Assembly (NCBI GenBank): GCA_903858165.1
Contig: CAIOHZ010000175.1
Location: 1 to 47,747, forward strand
From: an uncultured Pseudomonadota bacterium
Lineage (GTDB): Bacteria; Pseudomonadota; Gammaproteobacteria; Steroidobacterales; Steroidobacteraceae
Direction: 5' to 3'
DNA length: 47,747 bases
Shown here piece after piece: positions 25,790-34,671 of the stretch. The notes below the pieces were generated by a model, which worked only from the letters and a program-made list of their open reading frames with translations, had not been told where the DNA came from and made no database searches. The position numbers were made by a program, and so were the translations under genes. Every line of letters begins with the position of its first letter. Positions within the stretch are counted from its first letter, which is position 1.

Positions 25790-27211
25790 CTAGCCGGCAA
25801 GCCCTGCATTTTGCACCAGAAGCCGGGCGCGAACGATGGTCGGCGGCACCAAGGCCAGCAACGGCTGCAGTTCGGGGCCCGCATGGCCACCGGTTAGCGC
25901 CAGACGCAGTGGCAGGAAGAATCCCTTACCCTTGGCGCCTGTGGCGGCGAGCACCGCCGCCCCCAGCGCCTTCACGTTCGCGCCGTGTTCTGCGTAGGCG
26001 GCGGAAAGCGCTACAAAGAAGGCAGCGTGAGCAGCAGCATCCGGGAAGCAATCGCGGGCAAGCTCGCTGCCCGCTGCTTCCCCACCTCCAAACACCACCT
26101 GCGCCCAATGCTGGGCTTCTGCCGGCAGCGTGATGTTGCCGCGAATGAGCGCCAGAAACGCCTCTTCGGCGGCCGGCGGCACCAGCCCGGCGAACCACGG
26201 GCGAAGCTCATCCAAACTCGCGCGTTGCACGGTCTCGTGCTGCCAATGGCGCAACTGCGCCTCGTCCACCTGCGCCGGCGCCCGGCCAAGGTGGCCGGTG
26301 TTGAACCCCGCGGACAGCGCCGCGTCGTCCATCCAGCCCGGCTCCGTGTAGCTGTGGCCTAGCCGTGCCATGAAGTTACGCAGCGCGGCGGGCAAGTAGC
26401 CCTGTTCGCGCAGGTCCGCCAGCGAGGTAGCACCTTCACGCTTGGACAGCGGGCCGCCGGTGGCAGTCCCCAGCAAGGACAAATGCCCATACTGCGGCGC
26501 GGGCAGGCCTAGCGCCTGCAGCACCAGCAACTGGCGGAAGGTGTTGGTCAGGTGGTCTTCGCCGCGCAACACATGGGTAATGCCCATGAGGGCGTCGTCC
26601 ACGGCATTGGCAAAAAAGAACGCTGCACTGCCATCGCCACGGGCGATGACGAAGTCGCCGATTTCGGCGGCCGCACTCAGCTGCGGGCCGCGCACGAGGT
26701 CCGTAAAGCTGACGCTCCCGCCTTCCGGCACCCGAAAACGCAGCGTGGGCTGGCGGCCGGCGGCCACCTGGGCTGAGCGTTGCTCCGCCGACAGGTGCCG
26801 GCAAATGCCCAAATAACGCGGCGGGCGACCGGCCTCCAACTGCCGCTTGCGGCTGACGGCGAGCTCCACCTGTGAGCAATAGCATTCGTAGACTTGCCCG
26901 GCTTCGCGCAGCCGCGCCACCAACCCGCCATAAATGGCCGCGCGCTCGGACTGGCGGTACGGGCCCTGCGGCTCCGCTCCCCCATCCGGCCCGGCGTCCC
27001 ATTCCAGCCCGAGCCAGCGCAAATCCGCCAGACATGCCGCCGCGAATTCTGCCGTGGAACGGGCGGCATCGGTGTCTTCCAAACGCAGCACAAAACGACC
27101 GCCGGCCTGCTTGGCCAGCAGCCAGTTGAACAGCGCCGTGCGGGCGTTGCCCAGGTGGAGGCGCCCGGTAGGACTGGGCGCGAAGCGGGTGGTGACCATT
27201 GCCGTCGACAT
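25790..27211 (-). CDS. gltX: Glutamyl-tRNA synthetase
   Basis: 473 residues. Class I synthetase for glutamate: RFAPSPTGRLHLGNARTALF (HIGH-type HLGN), RLEDTDAARS, the cysteine pair CYCSQ followed later by YLGICR (probable zinc site) and PLSKREGATS as the KMSKS equivalent. The C-terminal anticodon domain includes GKGFFLPLRLALTGGHAGPE, typical of one of the two bacterial GluRS subtypes. Start MSTAMVTTRFAPS at 27211; MVTTRFAPS four codons later is also possible. In pseudomonads I recall glnS at this position next to cysS. The full length rules out the truncated GluQ paralogue. Confidence 0.95.
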   Translation of the reverse strand: MSTAMVTTRFAPSPTGRLHLGNARTALFNWLLAKQAGGRFVLRLEDTDAARSTAEFAAACLADLRWLGLEWDAGPDGGAEPQGPYRQSERAAIYGGLVARLREAGQVYECYCSQVELAVSRKRQLEAGRPPRYLGICRHLSAEQRSAQVAAGRQPTLRFRVPEGGSVSFTDLVRGPQLSAAAEIGDFVIARGDGSAAFFFANAVDDALMGITHVLRGEDHLTNTFRQLLVLQALGLPAPQYGHLSLLGTATGGPLSKREGATSLADLREQGYLPAALRNFMARLGHSYTEPGWMDDAALSAGFNTGHLGRAPAQVDEAQLRHWQHETVQRASLDELRPWFAGLVPPAAEEAFLALIRGNITLPAEAQHWAQVVFGGGEAAGSELARDCFPDAAAHAAFFVALSAAYAEHGANVKALGAAVLAATGAKGKGFFLPLRLALTGGHAGPELQPLLALVPPTIVRARLLVQNAGLAG

Positions 27212-27263
27212 GGGGCGCAAGTGTACGGCAAACTGTCTGCTCGCCTGACTGGAGCTAAGCCGA

Positions 27264-27914
27264 ATGTCCCCGACCCTTGCAAAATTTTCCCTGCGCCTCG
27301 CCACCGCCTTGCTGGCGCTCGTCCTGCCCCTCGCTGCCGCCAAAGCGGCCGAGCCACCCCGGGTGATGCTCGAAACCTCCCTCGGCGAGTTCGTCATCGA
27401 GTTGGATACGGAACGCGCCCCGCTGACGAGCGCCAACTTCCTCCAGTACGTGAAGGAAGGCTTCTACAACGGCACCATCATCCACCGCATCGAGAACAAT
27501 TTCGTGGTGCAGGGCGGCGGCTACGACATCGCCTACAAGTCGAAGCCCACGCGCGGACAGTTGGTCAATGAGTCGGGCAACGGCCTGTCCAACAAGCGCT
27601 TTACCGTGGGCCTGGCCCGTACCGGTAGCCCGCATTCGGGAACGTCGCAGTTCTACGTGAACCTCGCCGACAACGAAGTACTGGACCCGAACCCCGCGCG
27701 CTGGGGTTATGCCGTGTTCGGCAAGATAGTGGATGGCTTCCAGGTGGTGGACCAAATCGGCCAGCAGCCCACGGGCGATGTCGCCACCTTCAAGGCCTCG
27801 GCTCCGCTGACGCAGATCGTTATCCGCCGCGCCTTCGTTCTGGCCCCAGCGGCAGCCGCGCCGGCCCCGGTGCCCACCGTGGTGCCGACCGACGGCAGCG
27901 CGCCGAAGCTCTGA
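27264..27914 (+). CDS. ppiA: Periplasmic peptidyl-prolyl cis-trans isomerase (cyclophilin)
   Basis: 216 residues. An N-terminal signal peptide ends near LAAAKA-AEPP, so the enzyme is exported. The cyclophilin core (about residues 32-190) has FYNGTIIHRIENNFVVQGGG, SGTSQFYVNLADN and YAVFGKIVDG. A 25-residue Ala/Pro tail (PAAAAPAPVPTVVPTDG) follows the domain. It catalyses proline isomerisation in periplasmic proteins. The key Phe of FxxxxFMxQGGD is represented by the less usual I-x4-FVVQGGG. It is divergent from gltX (52 bases) and upstream of lpxH (55 bases), as in the pseudomonad ppi-lpxH order. Confidence 0.9.
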   Translation: MSPTLAKFSLRLATALLALVLPLAAAKAAEPPRVMLETSLGEFVIELDTERAPLTSANFLQYVKEGFYNGTIIHRIENNFVVQGGGYDIAYKSKPTRGQLVNESGNGLSNKRFTVGLARTGSPHSGTSQFYVNLADNEVLDPNPARWGYAVFGKIVDGFQVVDQIGQQPTGDVATFKASAPLTQIVIRRAFVLAPAAAAPAPVPTVVPTDGSAPKL

Positions 27915-27969
27915 ACCGCGCGCTGCAATACCCGCCACGCCTCTCTTCGGCCCGAACAGCGCCCTACCC

Positions 27970-28680
27970 ATGACAACGCTGTTCATCTCCGACCTGCATC
28001 TGGATGAAACGGCGCCAGACATTACCGCGCGCTGTCTCGATTTTCTGCAGGGCGCCGCCCGCGGCGCCAACGCTCTGTATGTGCTGGGCGATCTGTTTGA
28101 GGCTTACCTAGGCGACGATGACCGTCCGGCGTGGCGCGAGCCCGTCCTGGCCGCTTTCCGGGGGCTGGCTGCCAGCGGCACGGCGCTGTACTTTCTGCCG
28201 GGCAACCGCGATTTCCTGCTGGGCGAAGCCTTTGCGGCCAGCGCTGGCGGCACGGCGCTCCCCGACCCCTTTGAACTGCAATTACACGGCACGCGCATCA
28301 TCGTGACGCACGGCGATGCGCTATGCACGGACGACCGCCCCTACCAAACCCTGCGCGCGACGGTACGCGACCTGAAATGGCAGCGTGCCGCGCTTGGCCT
28401 GCCATTGGCCACGCGACAGGCCTTCGCTGCCGCCGCTCGCCAAGGCAGCAAGCAGCACACCGCGCAGCAGCAGGCCATGCTCATGGACGTGAACGCCGCA
28501 GCGGTGGAACACGTTTTGCGCGGCTCAGGCTGCAGCGTACTGCTGCACGGCCACACCCATCGGCCGGGCAGCCACAACTTGCTGGTAGATGGCCGCGCCT
28601 GCCAACGTCTCGTATTGGGCGATTGGTACACGCAACACAGCGCGCTGCGCTGGGATGAACACGGGCCGAGATTCGTTTAA
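27970..28680 (+). CDS. lpxH: UDP-2,3-diacylglucosamine diphosphatase
   Basis: 236 residues. Mn-dependent calcineurin-like hydrolase of lipid A synthesis that converts UDP-2,3-diacylglucosamine to lipid X and UMP at the inner membrane. Metal-binding blocks are FISDLHLDE, LGDLFEAYLGDDD, PGNRDFLLG, VTHGDALCTDD and HGHTHRPG. Its presence implies a Gram-negative envelope with lipopolysaccharide. It converges with miaE; the stops are 8 bases apart. Confidence 0.95.
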   Translation: MTTLFISDLHLDETAPDITARCLDFLQGAARGANALYVLGDLFEAYLGDDDRPAWREPVLAAFRGLAASGTALYFLPGNRDFLLGEAFAASAGGTALPDPFELQLHGTRIIVTHGDALCTDDRPYQTLRATVRDLKWQRAALGLPLATRQAFAAAARQGSKQHTAQQQAMLMDVNAAAVEHVLRGSGCSVLLHGHTHRPGSHNLLVDGRACQRLVLGDWYTQHSALRWDEHGPRFV

Positions 28681-28688
28681 GCGCCCGG

Positions 28689-29291
28689 CTACACCGGCAC
28701 GCCGGAATGGAACCGGAAGACCGGGTCGGGTGAGGTCACCAAATCCGCTTCGAGCGCCTGCAAGGTGGCCAAGCGACCACCGAAGTCTGCATCCGTTCGT
28801 TCCGCCTGAGCCTTCGCCAAATCCAAGTAAAGCGACTGATGGCGCGCTTCCGCCGCCTCGAGCCCCGCAAAGAACGACCCTAGCGGTTCGCCAATACAAG
28901 GCGCGAGCGCATGAAACCGCTCGCAGGAACGCGCTTCAATGAGCGCCCCCACCAACAGCACATCTAACTGGCGCTGCGGTTCGCTCTTGCGCACCGCCTT
29001 GCGAAGTTGCTCGGCATAACGCCCAGGACCCAGACGCACGAAACGAATGCCCAGATCGCGCGCCACCTTGCGCACTTGCTCGAAGTGGCGCAATTCCTCG
29101 CGCGCCAAGCGCGACAGTTGCAGAGTGAGCCGTTCATCTTCGGCATAAGTAAACATGAGCGCGAGCGCCGTGGACGCCGCCTTCTTCTCGCAATTGGCAT
29201 GATCGACGACCAGCAGATCGCGCTGGCGCACGGCTTCCTGCAGCCACGCTTCAGGCGTCGCCACCAGCAAAAGTTCCACAGCCGTACTCAC
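28689..29291 (-). CDS. miaE: tRNA-(ms2io6A37) monooxygenase
   Basis: 200 residues. Ferritin-like di-iron enzyme hydroxylating 2-methylthio-N6-isopentenyl-adenosine at tRNA position 37. The helical bundle shows the iron-ligand motifs VDHANCEKKAAS, EELRHFEQV, EARSCERFHAL and EAAEARHQSLY. The start is GTG overlapping the stop of the upstream kinase gene (GTGA), indicating coupled translation. It is the last gene of the usg-to-miaE run. Confidence 0.93.
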   Translation of the reverse strand: MSTAVELLLVATPEAWLQEAVRQRDLLVVDHANCEKKAASTALALMFTYAEDERLTLQLSRLAREELRHFEQVRKVARDLGIRFVRLGPGRYAEQLRKAVRKSEPQRQLDVLLVGALIEARSCERFHALAPCIGEPLGSFFAGLEAAEARHQSLYLDLAKAQAERTDADFGGRLATLQALEADLVTSPDPVFRFHSGVPV

Positions 29292-30706
29292 AGCCCGCGC
29301 CTGCGATCATTCAACGTGGGCAGGGGCTGCCAAGTGGCAGCCACTTTCGCTGTGGCAGCACCTAGCTCCGCCGCCGTCTGGTAACGCTGCTCCGGCAACT
29401 TCGCCAGCAAGCGGTCCAACAACGGCTGCAGGCCGTGGAACTGCAGTGGCAACTGCGGAATGAGCGCGTGCGTATGCTGGTAGATGACACCCATCGGCGT
29501 CTTAGCCTGAAACGGTTTCTTGCCCGTCAGCATCTCGTAAAAGATAACGCCAAGACTGTAAAGATCTGAACGCGCATCTACCGTACGGCCGTGCCCCTGC
29601 TCCGGGCTCATGTAAAACGGCGTGCCGAAAATCTCACCGCGGCCGGTAATGGCCTCTTCATGGGCTATCTCTTTCGCCAAACCGAAGTCGATGAGGGCGA
29701 TGCTGCCATCCGTGCGCAGCATGACGTTGCCAGGCTTCAGGTCGCGATGGAGCACGCCTTGCGCGTGCACCGCGGCAAGCGCGGCCGCCATCTGCTGCAA
29801 TACGATCAGCGCTGCTTCCGGCGACATGCCTTGCTTCACACGTCGGCGCAAGTCGCCGCGGGGAAAGTACTCCATGGCGATAAATACGTGATCGTCTGCC
29901 ACCCCAATGTCATGGATGCGAACCACGTTCGGGTGCGCGATGCCGGCAATAATTTGGTATTCGCGGATGAAGCGATCGAAGGTATTGTTCTCGCTGATAT
30001 CCGGCACTTGCCGCAGTACCTTCAGCGCTACCACCCGCCCCACACGCTCGCTTTCTGCAAGGTAGATGGCAGACAACGGACTAGCCGCCAAGGGGCGCAA
30101 GCAGCGCTCCCCCCGAATCATCACATTACCGAAGCGGTAGACATCGAGCGCGCCGGGACGCTGCCTTGCCTCACGGCGTTGGTCGGTGCGCAGATCGACC
30201 GCATAACGCAAGGCACGCACGAGCTCCTTGGAGGCAAGCCGACTACGTTGCAGACGCACCAACGGCACATGGGGCACGGGCCCTGCCGCCGGCCAGTGAC
30301 CGTCTTCATCTAGTTCATCAAGCGATAGCACTGGCGCGAACTCGGGGCGACGCGACAAGTCGTCGAGCCACGCCGTATGGGCCGAGGTTCGCGCCAGATT
30401 ATTGGCGGCGCGCCAGAACTCATCAGCCAATACCACCGTGGTGGTGGCGAAATCCGGGTCGTGCGGTGGCAGGCCGGCTTCGATGTCGTCGGCCATGTTG
30501 GTGATGACCGGTGGCTCGTCAGACCCCACCACGTCGCCGAGCAGCACGGCGTCGAAAGCAGCAGCGCTGAACTCAGGCGGAAGGGGGCCTTCGTCCATCG
30601 GGTCGTAGTCATCGACCACGGCATCGCGGAACACCGCGACTATTTGTTGTCGCCAGCGTTCACGGTGCTGCGGATCGGAATCGATGAGAAGAAAGCGTGC
30701 GTTCAC
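29288..30706 (-). CDS. Ser/Thr protein kinase with N-terminal receiver-like domain
   Basis: 472 residues from GTG (overlapping the glycerate kinase stop as GTGA). Residues about 1-120 look like a response-regulator fold: the acidic pair lies in FLLIDSD, but at the usual phospho-Asp position it reads DAVLLGDVVG, so the domain is probably degenerate. The C-terminal Hanks kinase (about 195-455) has VALKVLR (ATP Lys), HRDLKPGNVML (catalytic loop), IDFGLAKE (DFG), GTPFYMSPEQ and DLYSLGVIFYEML. The glycine loop is replaced by PLAASPLSAIYLA. No transmembrane segment is seen, so it is a cytoplasmic kinase. The targets are unknown. Confidence 0.9.
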   Translation of the reverse strand: MNARFLLIDSDPQHRERWRQQIVAVFRDAVVDDYDPMDEGPLPPEFSAAAFDAVLLGDVVGSDEPPVITNMADDIEAGLPPHDPDFATTTVVLADEFWRAANNLARTSAHTAWLDDLSRRPEFAPVLSLDELDEDGHWPAAGPVPHVPLVRLQRSRLASKELVRALRYAVDLRTDQRREARQRPGALDVYRFGNVMIRGERCLRPLAASPLSAIYLAESERVGRVVALKVLRQVPDISENNTFDRFIREYQIIAGIAHPNVVRIHDIGVADDHVFIAMEYFPRGDLRRRVKQGMSPEAALIVLQQMAAALAAVHAQGVLHRDLKPGNVMLRTDGSIALIDFGLAKEIAHEEAITGRGEIFGTPFYMSPEQGHGRTVDARSDLYSLGVIFYEMLTGKKPFQAKTPMGVIYQHTHALIPQLPLQFHGLQPLLDRLLAKLPEQRYQTAAELGAATAKVAATWQPLPTLNDRRRGL

Positions 30707-31905
30707 AGTGGCCCCTGTCGTGGGGCATCCGACCACCACGCCACAAGGATATCCCCAACGTTGGTGGCAGTGCGCCCGGTATGCACCAAATCGCCCGCCG
30801 CCTCAAGGAAGGCACCAGAATTCGCGGCGGCCAAAGCCGCTGACGCCGTAGCACCTAGACCGACCTCACCGCGCAAGGCGGTGTCACCATCCACCAAGGC
30901 GCCCGCGTCCTCGCTGTTGCCATCAACGCCATCCGTACCGGCAGCGAGCAGCAAGAGTGGTGATGGGTTGAGCGAATGGTCACGAGAGGCTTGCTCCACA
31001 CGTTCGGCCAAATCGATGGCCGCCGCCAGTGCAAGATGTTGATTGCGCCCGCCTCGCCCGGGTTCCGCGGGCAACACCACCGTGCTTTCACCGCCCCACA
31101 GCAGGCCCGTTCCAGCCCCTTGCTGCACACATTGGTCGACGAATTGACCGGCCACCATGACTGCATCCCCGGCGAAGCGTCCGGGCAGGCGCTTCAGCAC
31201 GCACCCCTCTGCACTGGCTGTAGCCAGCATCGCCTCCAGCGCGTCTTCCAAACGGGCTACCACCTGCAGTTTCGCCGGGCGCATTGCAGCTGCTGCGCCA
31301 CACGCGAGCCCGGAGCCGATGACCGTCGGGTCGTCGCCGGGAACATCGGACACCAGCAAGGCTTGTACGCGCTGTGCGCCCAACGCCGCTATCAGTTGCC
31401 CACCCTTCAACCGCGACACGGCGCGACGACGGCGGTTCAGTTCGACGATATCCGCACCGTCAGCCAGTGCAGCGCCCGTTAGGGCTTGCAAGTCGGCGAG
31501 CGTGACCTCTGGGTGCAACACTTCTGCCAGCGCTGAAGCTCCGCCAGAGACCAGCAGGAGCACGGGTTCGTCACAGTGTTCCGGGGTGGCGAGTTGAACC
31601 GCGTAAGCCAGCAGCGCAGCACCAGCGGCTAGGCTGCGTTCATCCGGAACGGGGTGCGCGCCGGCGAAAGTCGTAATGTATGGAGGCAGCTCACCGCCGA
31701 CCGGCGCCACCACCACCCCACCCGCGCAACCGGTGGGCCAAGCCTCGAGAGCACCTTGCGCCATGTCGGTGGCGGCCTTGCCGACCGCCAGCAGGTGCCA
31801 ACAGGGAGGGATGGGTTGGGGCGCAAGGACCGCACACACGCGGTGCCGGGCATCCACCGCTGCCACGCCCGCGTGGAACCAGCGGAGGAGCCTGGCGCGC
31901 TCCAC
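30703..31905 (-). CDS. Glycerate 2-kinase (MOFRL family)
   Basis: 400 residues. The family converts D-glycerate to 2-phosphoglycerate; older annotations call it hydroxypyruvate reductase TtuD. Recognisable segments are LLAVGKAATDMAQGAL, GAHPVPDERS, VLLLVSGGASAL, LNRRRRAVSRLKGGQL, LVSDVPGDDPTVIGSG, GRGGRNQHLAL and AAGTDGVDGNSEDAGALVD. I chose the GTG at 31905, which overlaps the purF stop (TAGTG); the longer upstream frame runs inside purF and is not real. Its place after purF links it to the same transcript, with no obvious metabolic reason. Confidence 0.92.
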   Translation of the reverse strand: MERARLLRWFHAGVAAVDARHRVCAVLAPQPIPPCWHLLAVGKAATDMAQGALEAWPTGCAGGVVVAPVGGELPPYITTFAGAHPVPDERSLAAGAALLAYAVQLATPEHCDEPVLLLVSGGASALAEVLHPEVTLADLQALTGAALADGADIVELNRRRRAVSRLKGGQLIAALGAQRVQALLVSDVPGDDPTVIGSGLACGAAAAMRPAKLQVVARLEDALEAMLATASAEGCVLKRLPGRFAGDAVMVAGQFVDQCVQQGAGTGLLWGGESTVVLPAEPGRGGRNQHLALAAAIDLAERVEQASRDHSLNPSPLLLLAAGTDGVDGNSEDAGALVDGDTALRGEVGLGATASAALAAANSGAFLEAAGDLVHTGRTATNVGDILVAWWSDAPRQGPL

Positions 31906-33440
31906 TAAACGACGCGCAGGGCCTTGGGGCCGCCTGCCGAGCCTGCAGCACCAGCCACTTCTTCGCGACGACGCGCAGCTTTGGCGGAGTCCGAGCGGTC
32001 CGCCTGCAAGCGCACCAGATATTCGGGTGTCACATCGCCGGTGACGTATTCGCCGGAGAAGCAGGAGGTATCGAAGGCATTCACATTGGCCTTGTCGTGG
32101 CGCACCGCTGCTTCGAGATCCGACAGATCTTGGTAAATGAGCCAATCGGCGCCGATGACCGCGGCCACCTCTTCATCCGTACGTCCGCTAGCCACCAGTT
32201 CTGCGGCAGCCGGCATGTCGATGCCGTAGACGTTGGGGTAGCGTACTGCCGGGGCGGCAGAGGCGAAGTACACCTTGCGCGCACCGGCCTCGCGAGCGAG
32301 GTCGATGATTTGCGCCGAAGTGGTACCACGCACGATGGAGTCGTCCACCAACAGCACGTTGCGGTTGCGGAACTCGAGCTCGATAGCGTTCAGCTTGGTG
32401 CGCACCGACTTCTGGCGCTGCTCTTGACCGGGCATGATGAACGTGCGGCCGATGTAGCGGTTCTTCACGAAGCCTTCGCGGTACAGCACGCCCAGACTTT
32501 CGGCCAACTGCATGGCACTGGTACGGCTGGTATCCGGGATGGGAATGACCACATCGATGTCATGCACCGGGCGCAGACGGCGAATTTTGTCCGCCAACTT
32601 GTCGCCCATGCGCATGCGCGCCTTGTGCACCGAAATGTTGTCGATGATGCTGTCGGGGCGCGCGAAGTAGACGTATTCGAAGATGCAAGGCGTGATGGGC
32701 AACTGCGGCGCCACGCGCTGGGCATGCATGGCACCATCCGCTTCGATGTACACCGCCTCGCCTGGCTCCACATCACGCACGCGGGTGAAACCAGACAAGT
32801 CCAGCGCTACGCTTTCGGAAGCGAGCATCCATTCGGTACCACGCGGGGTTTCGCGCTTGCCCATGACGAGCGGACGAATACCGTGCGCGTCGCGGAAGCC
32901 CACAACGCCATGCCCGTACAACAGCGCCACCACGGCGTAACCACCGCGGCAACGACGGAACAGCGACTGCAGTGCGGCAAACACTGCGGACGGCGCGAGG
33001 CGCTGCGCCGTGCCCAAACGCTGCAGTTCGCAGGCAAAAATATTCAGCAGGACTTCGGAGTCTGAAGCGGTGTTCAGATGGCGGCGGTCTTCGCGCCACA
33101 GCACTTCGGCTTGCTCGCCTGCGTTGGTGAGATTGCCGTTGTGGGCCAGCCCAATGCCGTAGGGCGCATTGACATAGAACGGCTGTGCCTCGGCCGCGCC
33201 TTCGTTACCTGCAGTGGGGTAACGCACGTGGCCTATGCCCATGTTGCCGCGCAGTTCCAGCATGTGACGCTGCTGAAAGACGTCGCTCACCAAACCGGCT
33301 TCCTTACGCAGGAAGATTTGGTTGCCGTGGGCGGTCATGATGCCCGCGGCATCCTGACCGCGGTGCTGCAGCACCGTCAGCGCGTCATAGATGCGCTGGT
33401 TGACCGGACCGGTGCCCGCAATACCGACGATGCCACACAT
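31905..33440 (-). CDS. purF: Amidophosphoribosyltransferase
   Basis: 511 residues. First committed step of purine synthesis: PRPP plus glutamine gives phosphoribosylamine. The N-terminal glutaminase begins MCGIVGIAG, with Cys2 as nucleophile after Met removal, and has [11 protein letters not shown]. The phosphoribosyltransferase domain has the PRPP loop [23 protein letters not shown] stands 8 bases before the ATG. It follows cvpA directly, the standard cvpA-purF pair. Confidence 0.98.
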   Translation of the reverse strand: MCGIVGIAGTGPVNQRIYDALTVLQHRGQDAAGIMTAHGNQIFLRKEAGLVSDVFQQRHMLELRGNMGIGHVRYPTAGNEGAAEAQPFYVNAPYGIGLAHNGNLTNAGEQAEVLWREDRRHLNTASDSEVLLNIFACELQRLGTAQRLAPSAVFAALQSLFRRCRGGYAVVALLYGHGVVGFRDAHGIRPLVMGKRETPRGTEWMLASESVALDLSGFTRVRDVEPGEAVYIEADGAMHAQRVAPQLPITPCIFEYVYFARPDSIIDNISVHKARMRMGDKLADKIRRLRPVHDIDVVIPIPDTSRTSAMQLAESLGVLYREGFVKNRYIGRTFIMPGQEQRQKSVRTKLNAIELEFRNRNVLLVDDSIVRGTTSAQIIDLAREAGARKVYFASAAPAVRYPNVYGIDMPAAAELVASGRTDEEVAAVIGADWLIYQDLSDLEAAVRHDKANVNAFDTSCFSGEYVTGDVTPEYLVRLQADRSDSAKAARRREEVAGAAGSAGGPKALRVV

Positions 33441-33446
33441 GAAAAA

Positions 33447-33959
33447 CTACTCCCCGGCGGCCGCAGCCGCGGCGTCCACGGCGTCGCTGGCGGGATCGCC
33501 AGCGATACCCTGCACTGACTCGCCGACATATTCCACATAGCTGTGGAGCTTCGCTTCCTGCCACCAGGGCTCCTGGTCGAGCCCGAGGCGCACGCACAGC
33601 AGCGCCAGCAGGCCCACGATGACCACGCCGCGTACCAAACCGAAGACTAAACCGAGAAAGCGATCGACCAAGCTGAGGCCGGCTGCCTTGTGGGCAATAC
33701 GCGCAGCGACGAAGCCGACCAGGTCACCGAGGAGGATGACGCCCGTGAAGACGATGGCGCGCGCGGCCCAAGCCTTCATCTCCGGCGTTTGCAGGTGCCC
33801 GCCGAGCCAAGGGTAGAGGAATTCGGAATGATGCCAAGCCAGCCAAATGGCCAGCAACCAAGCGGCCAAGCCGACGGCTTCGCGAACAAACCCGCGGAAC
33901 ACGCCGACGCCAACCGAAGCGAGCAGCACCACAACGACGAAATAATCGGCACCGTTCAT
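33447..33959 (-). CDS. cvpA: CvpA family inner membrane protein
   Basis: 170 residues with four predicted membrane segments (FVVVVLLASVGVGVFRGF; LAAWLLAIWLAW; AIVFTGVILLGDLVGFVAA; GVVIVGLLALLCV) and the conserved DRFLGLVFGLVRG motif. The family is needed for colicin V production and linked to envelope homeostasis and purF expression. It has an AGGAG ribosome-binding site and lies 6 bases before purF. Confidence 0.93.
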   Translation of the reverse strand: MNGADYFVVVVLLASVGVGVFRGFVREAVGLAAWLLAIWLAWHHSEFLYPWLGGHLQTPEMKAWAARAIVFTGVILLGDLVGFVAARIAHKAAGLSLVDRFLGLVFGLVRGVVIVGLLALLCVRLGLDQEPWWQEAKLHSYVEYVGESVQGIAGDPASDAVDAAAAAAGE

Positions 33960-33968
33960 AAGACTATT

Positions 33969-34649
33969 CTACTCCTGTGGAGCAACCTGCGGCTGGTAAC
34001 CATCCGCTTCGAGTCGCTTGGCAATCTGTTCCGCTTTCTGCCGGTTCTGTTCCGGGCCTACGCGCACGCGGTGCAGGGTGCGACCCGCAGCGGTGTACGC
34101 CAGAGTGAAGGCACGGAAGCCCTTCGCCTGCAGTTTGGCAACGAGTTCATCGGCCTTCTGCCGCGTGCCGAAGCTGCCGATCTGCACTACCCAACCCGAC
34201 AGACTGACCACAGGTGCGGCAGCTGCGGGCTTGACCACAGGTGCGGCAGCTGCGGGCTTGACTGGCGTCGTAGCGGCCGGGACTGCCGCTGCTTTCACGG
34301 GAGGCGCAACCACCAACGCTGGCGCGGCAGCGGGCTTGTTAGCCGCCGCGGGCGCTGCGGTGGCAGGCACACCCGGAGGCGGCGTCAGGGGCAGCGGTTC
34401 AGGCGCCACCACGGCTTCAACCGGTACCGGGTCGGGCTGGAGTTCATCGGCAGCCACCGCCTGCTCTTCGGCCGTGAGCGTCTCACCGAGCGAAAACTCA
34501 TGGGCGCGCAGTGGCATCCCACTGTCGTCGCGCGTCGGCTCCAGCGTTACTACTTCACGGCGACCCGAAAGGAGCCCCGGCAGCACCGCCACAGCAATCG
34601 CCACCAGAATGGTGGCACCGATCAGTCGTTGTTTGAGAGGGCGTTCCAT
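33969..34649 (-). CDS. dedD: DedD-like SPOR-domain cell division protein
   Basis: 226 residues. Type II membrane protein: a short cytoplasmic start MERPLKQRLIGATILVAIAV with one membrane helix, a long Ala/Pro-rich periplasmic linker, then a C-terminal SPOR domain (about 150-226; VVQIGSFGTRQKADELVAKL, RVRVGPEQNRQKAEQIAKRL) that binds denuded septal peptidoglycan. The linker contains a perfect 27-bp tandem duplication (PAAAAPVVK units). It lies between folC and cvpA, the conserved position. Confidence 0.9.
   Translation of the reverse strand: MERPLKQRLIGATILVAIAVAVLPGLLSGRREVVTLEPTRDDSGMPLRAHEFSLGETLTAEEQAVAADELQPDPVPVEAVVAPEPLPLTPPPGVPATAAPAAANKPAAAPALVVAPPVKAAAVPAATTPVKPAAAAPVVKPAAAAPVVSLSGWVVQIGSFGTRQKADELVAKLQAKGFRAFTLAYTAAGRTLHRVRVGPEQNRQKAEQIAKRLEADGYQPQVAPQE
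34205..34258. repeat. Perfect 27-bp tandem duplication in dedD
   Basis: Two identical 27-base units (34205-34231 and 34232-34258) that begin TGACCACAGGTGCGGCAGC and encode nine residues each of the Ala/Pro linker. Perfect identity suggests a recent slippage event. Confidence 0.95.
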
Positions 34650-34671
34650 GGCGTGGAGTATACGGTGCGCT

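Noticed and set aside
25790-27211. Glutamyl-Q tRNA(Asp) synthetase (GluQ)
   Set aside because: The protein has a complete C-terminal anticodon-binding domain and is too long for GluQ.
31906-32145. N-terminal extension of the glycerate kinase frame
   Set aside because: It runs inside purF in another frame; the TAGTG overlap supports GTG 31905.
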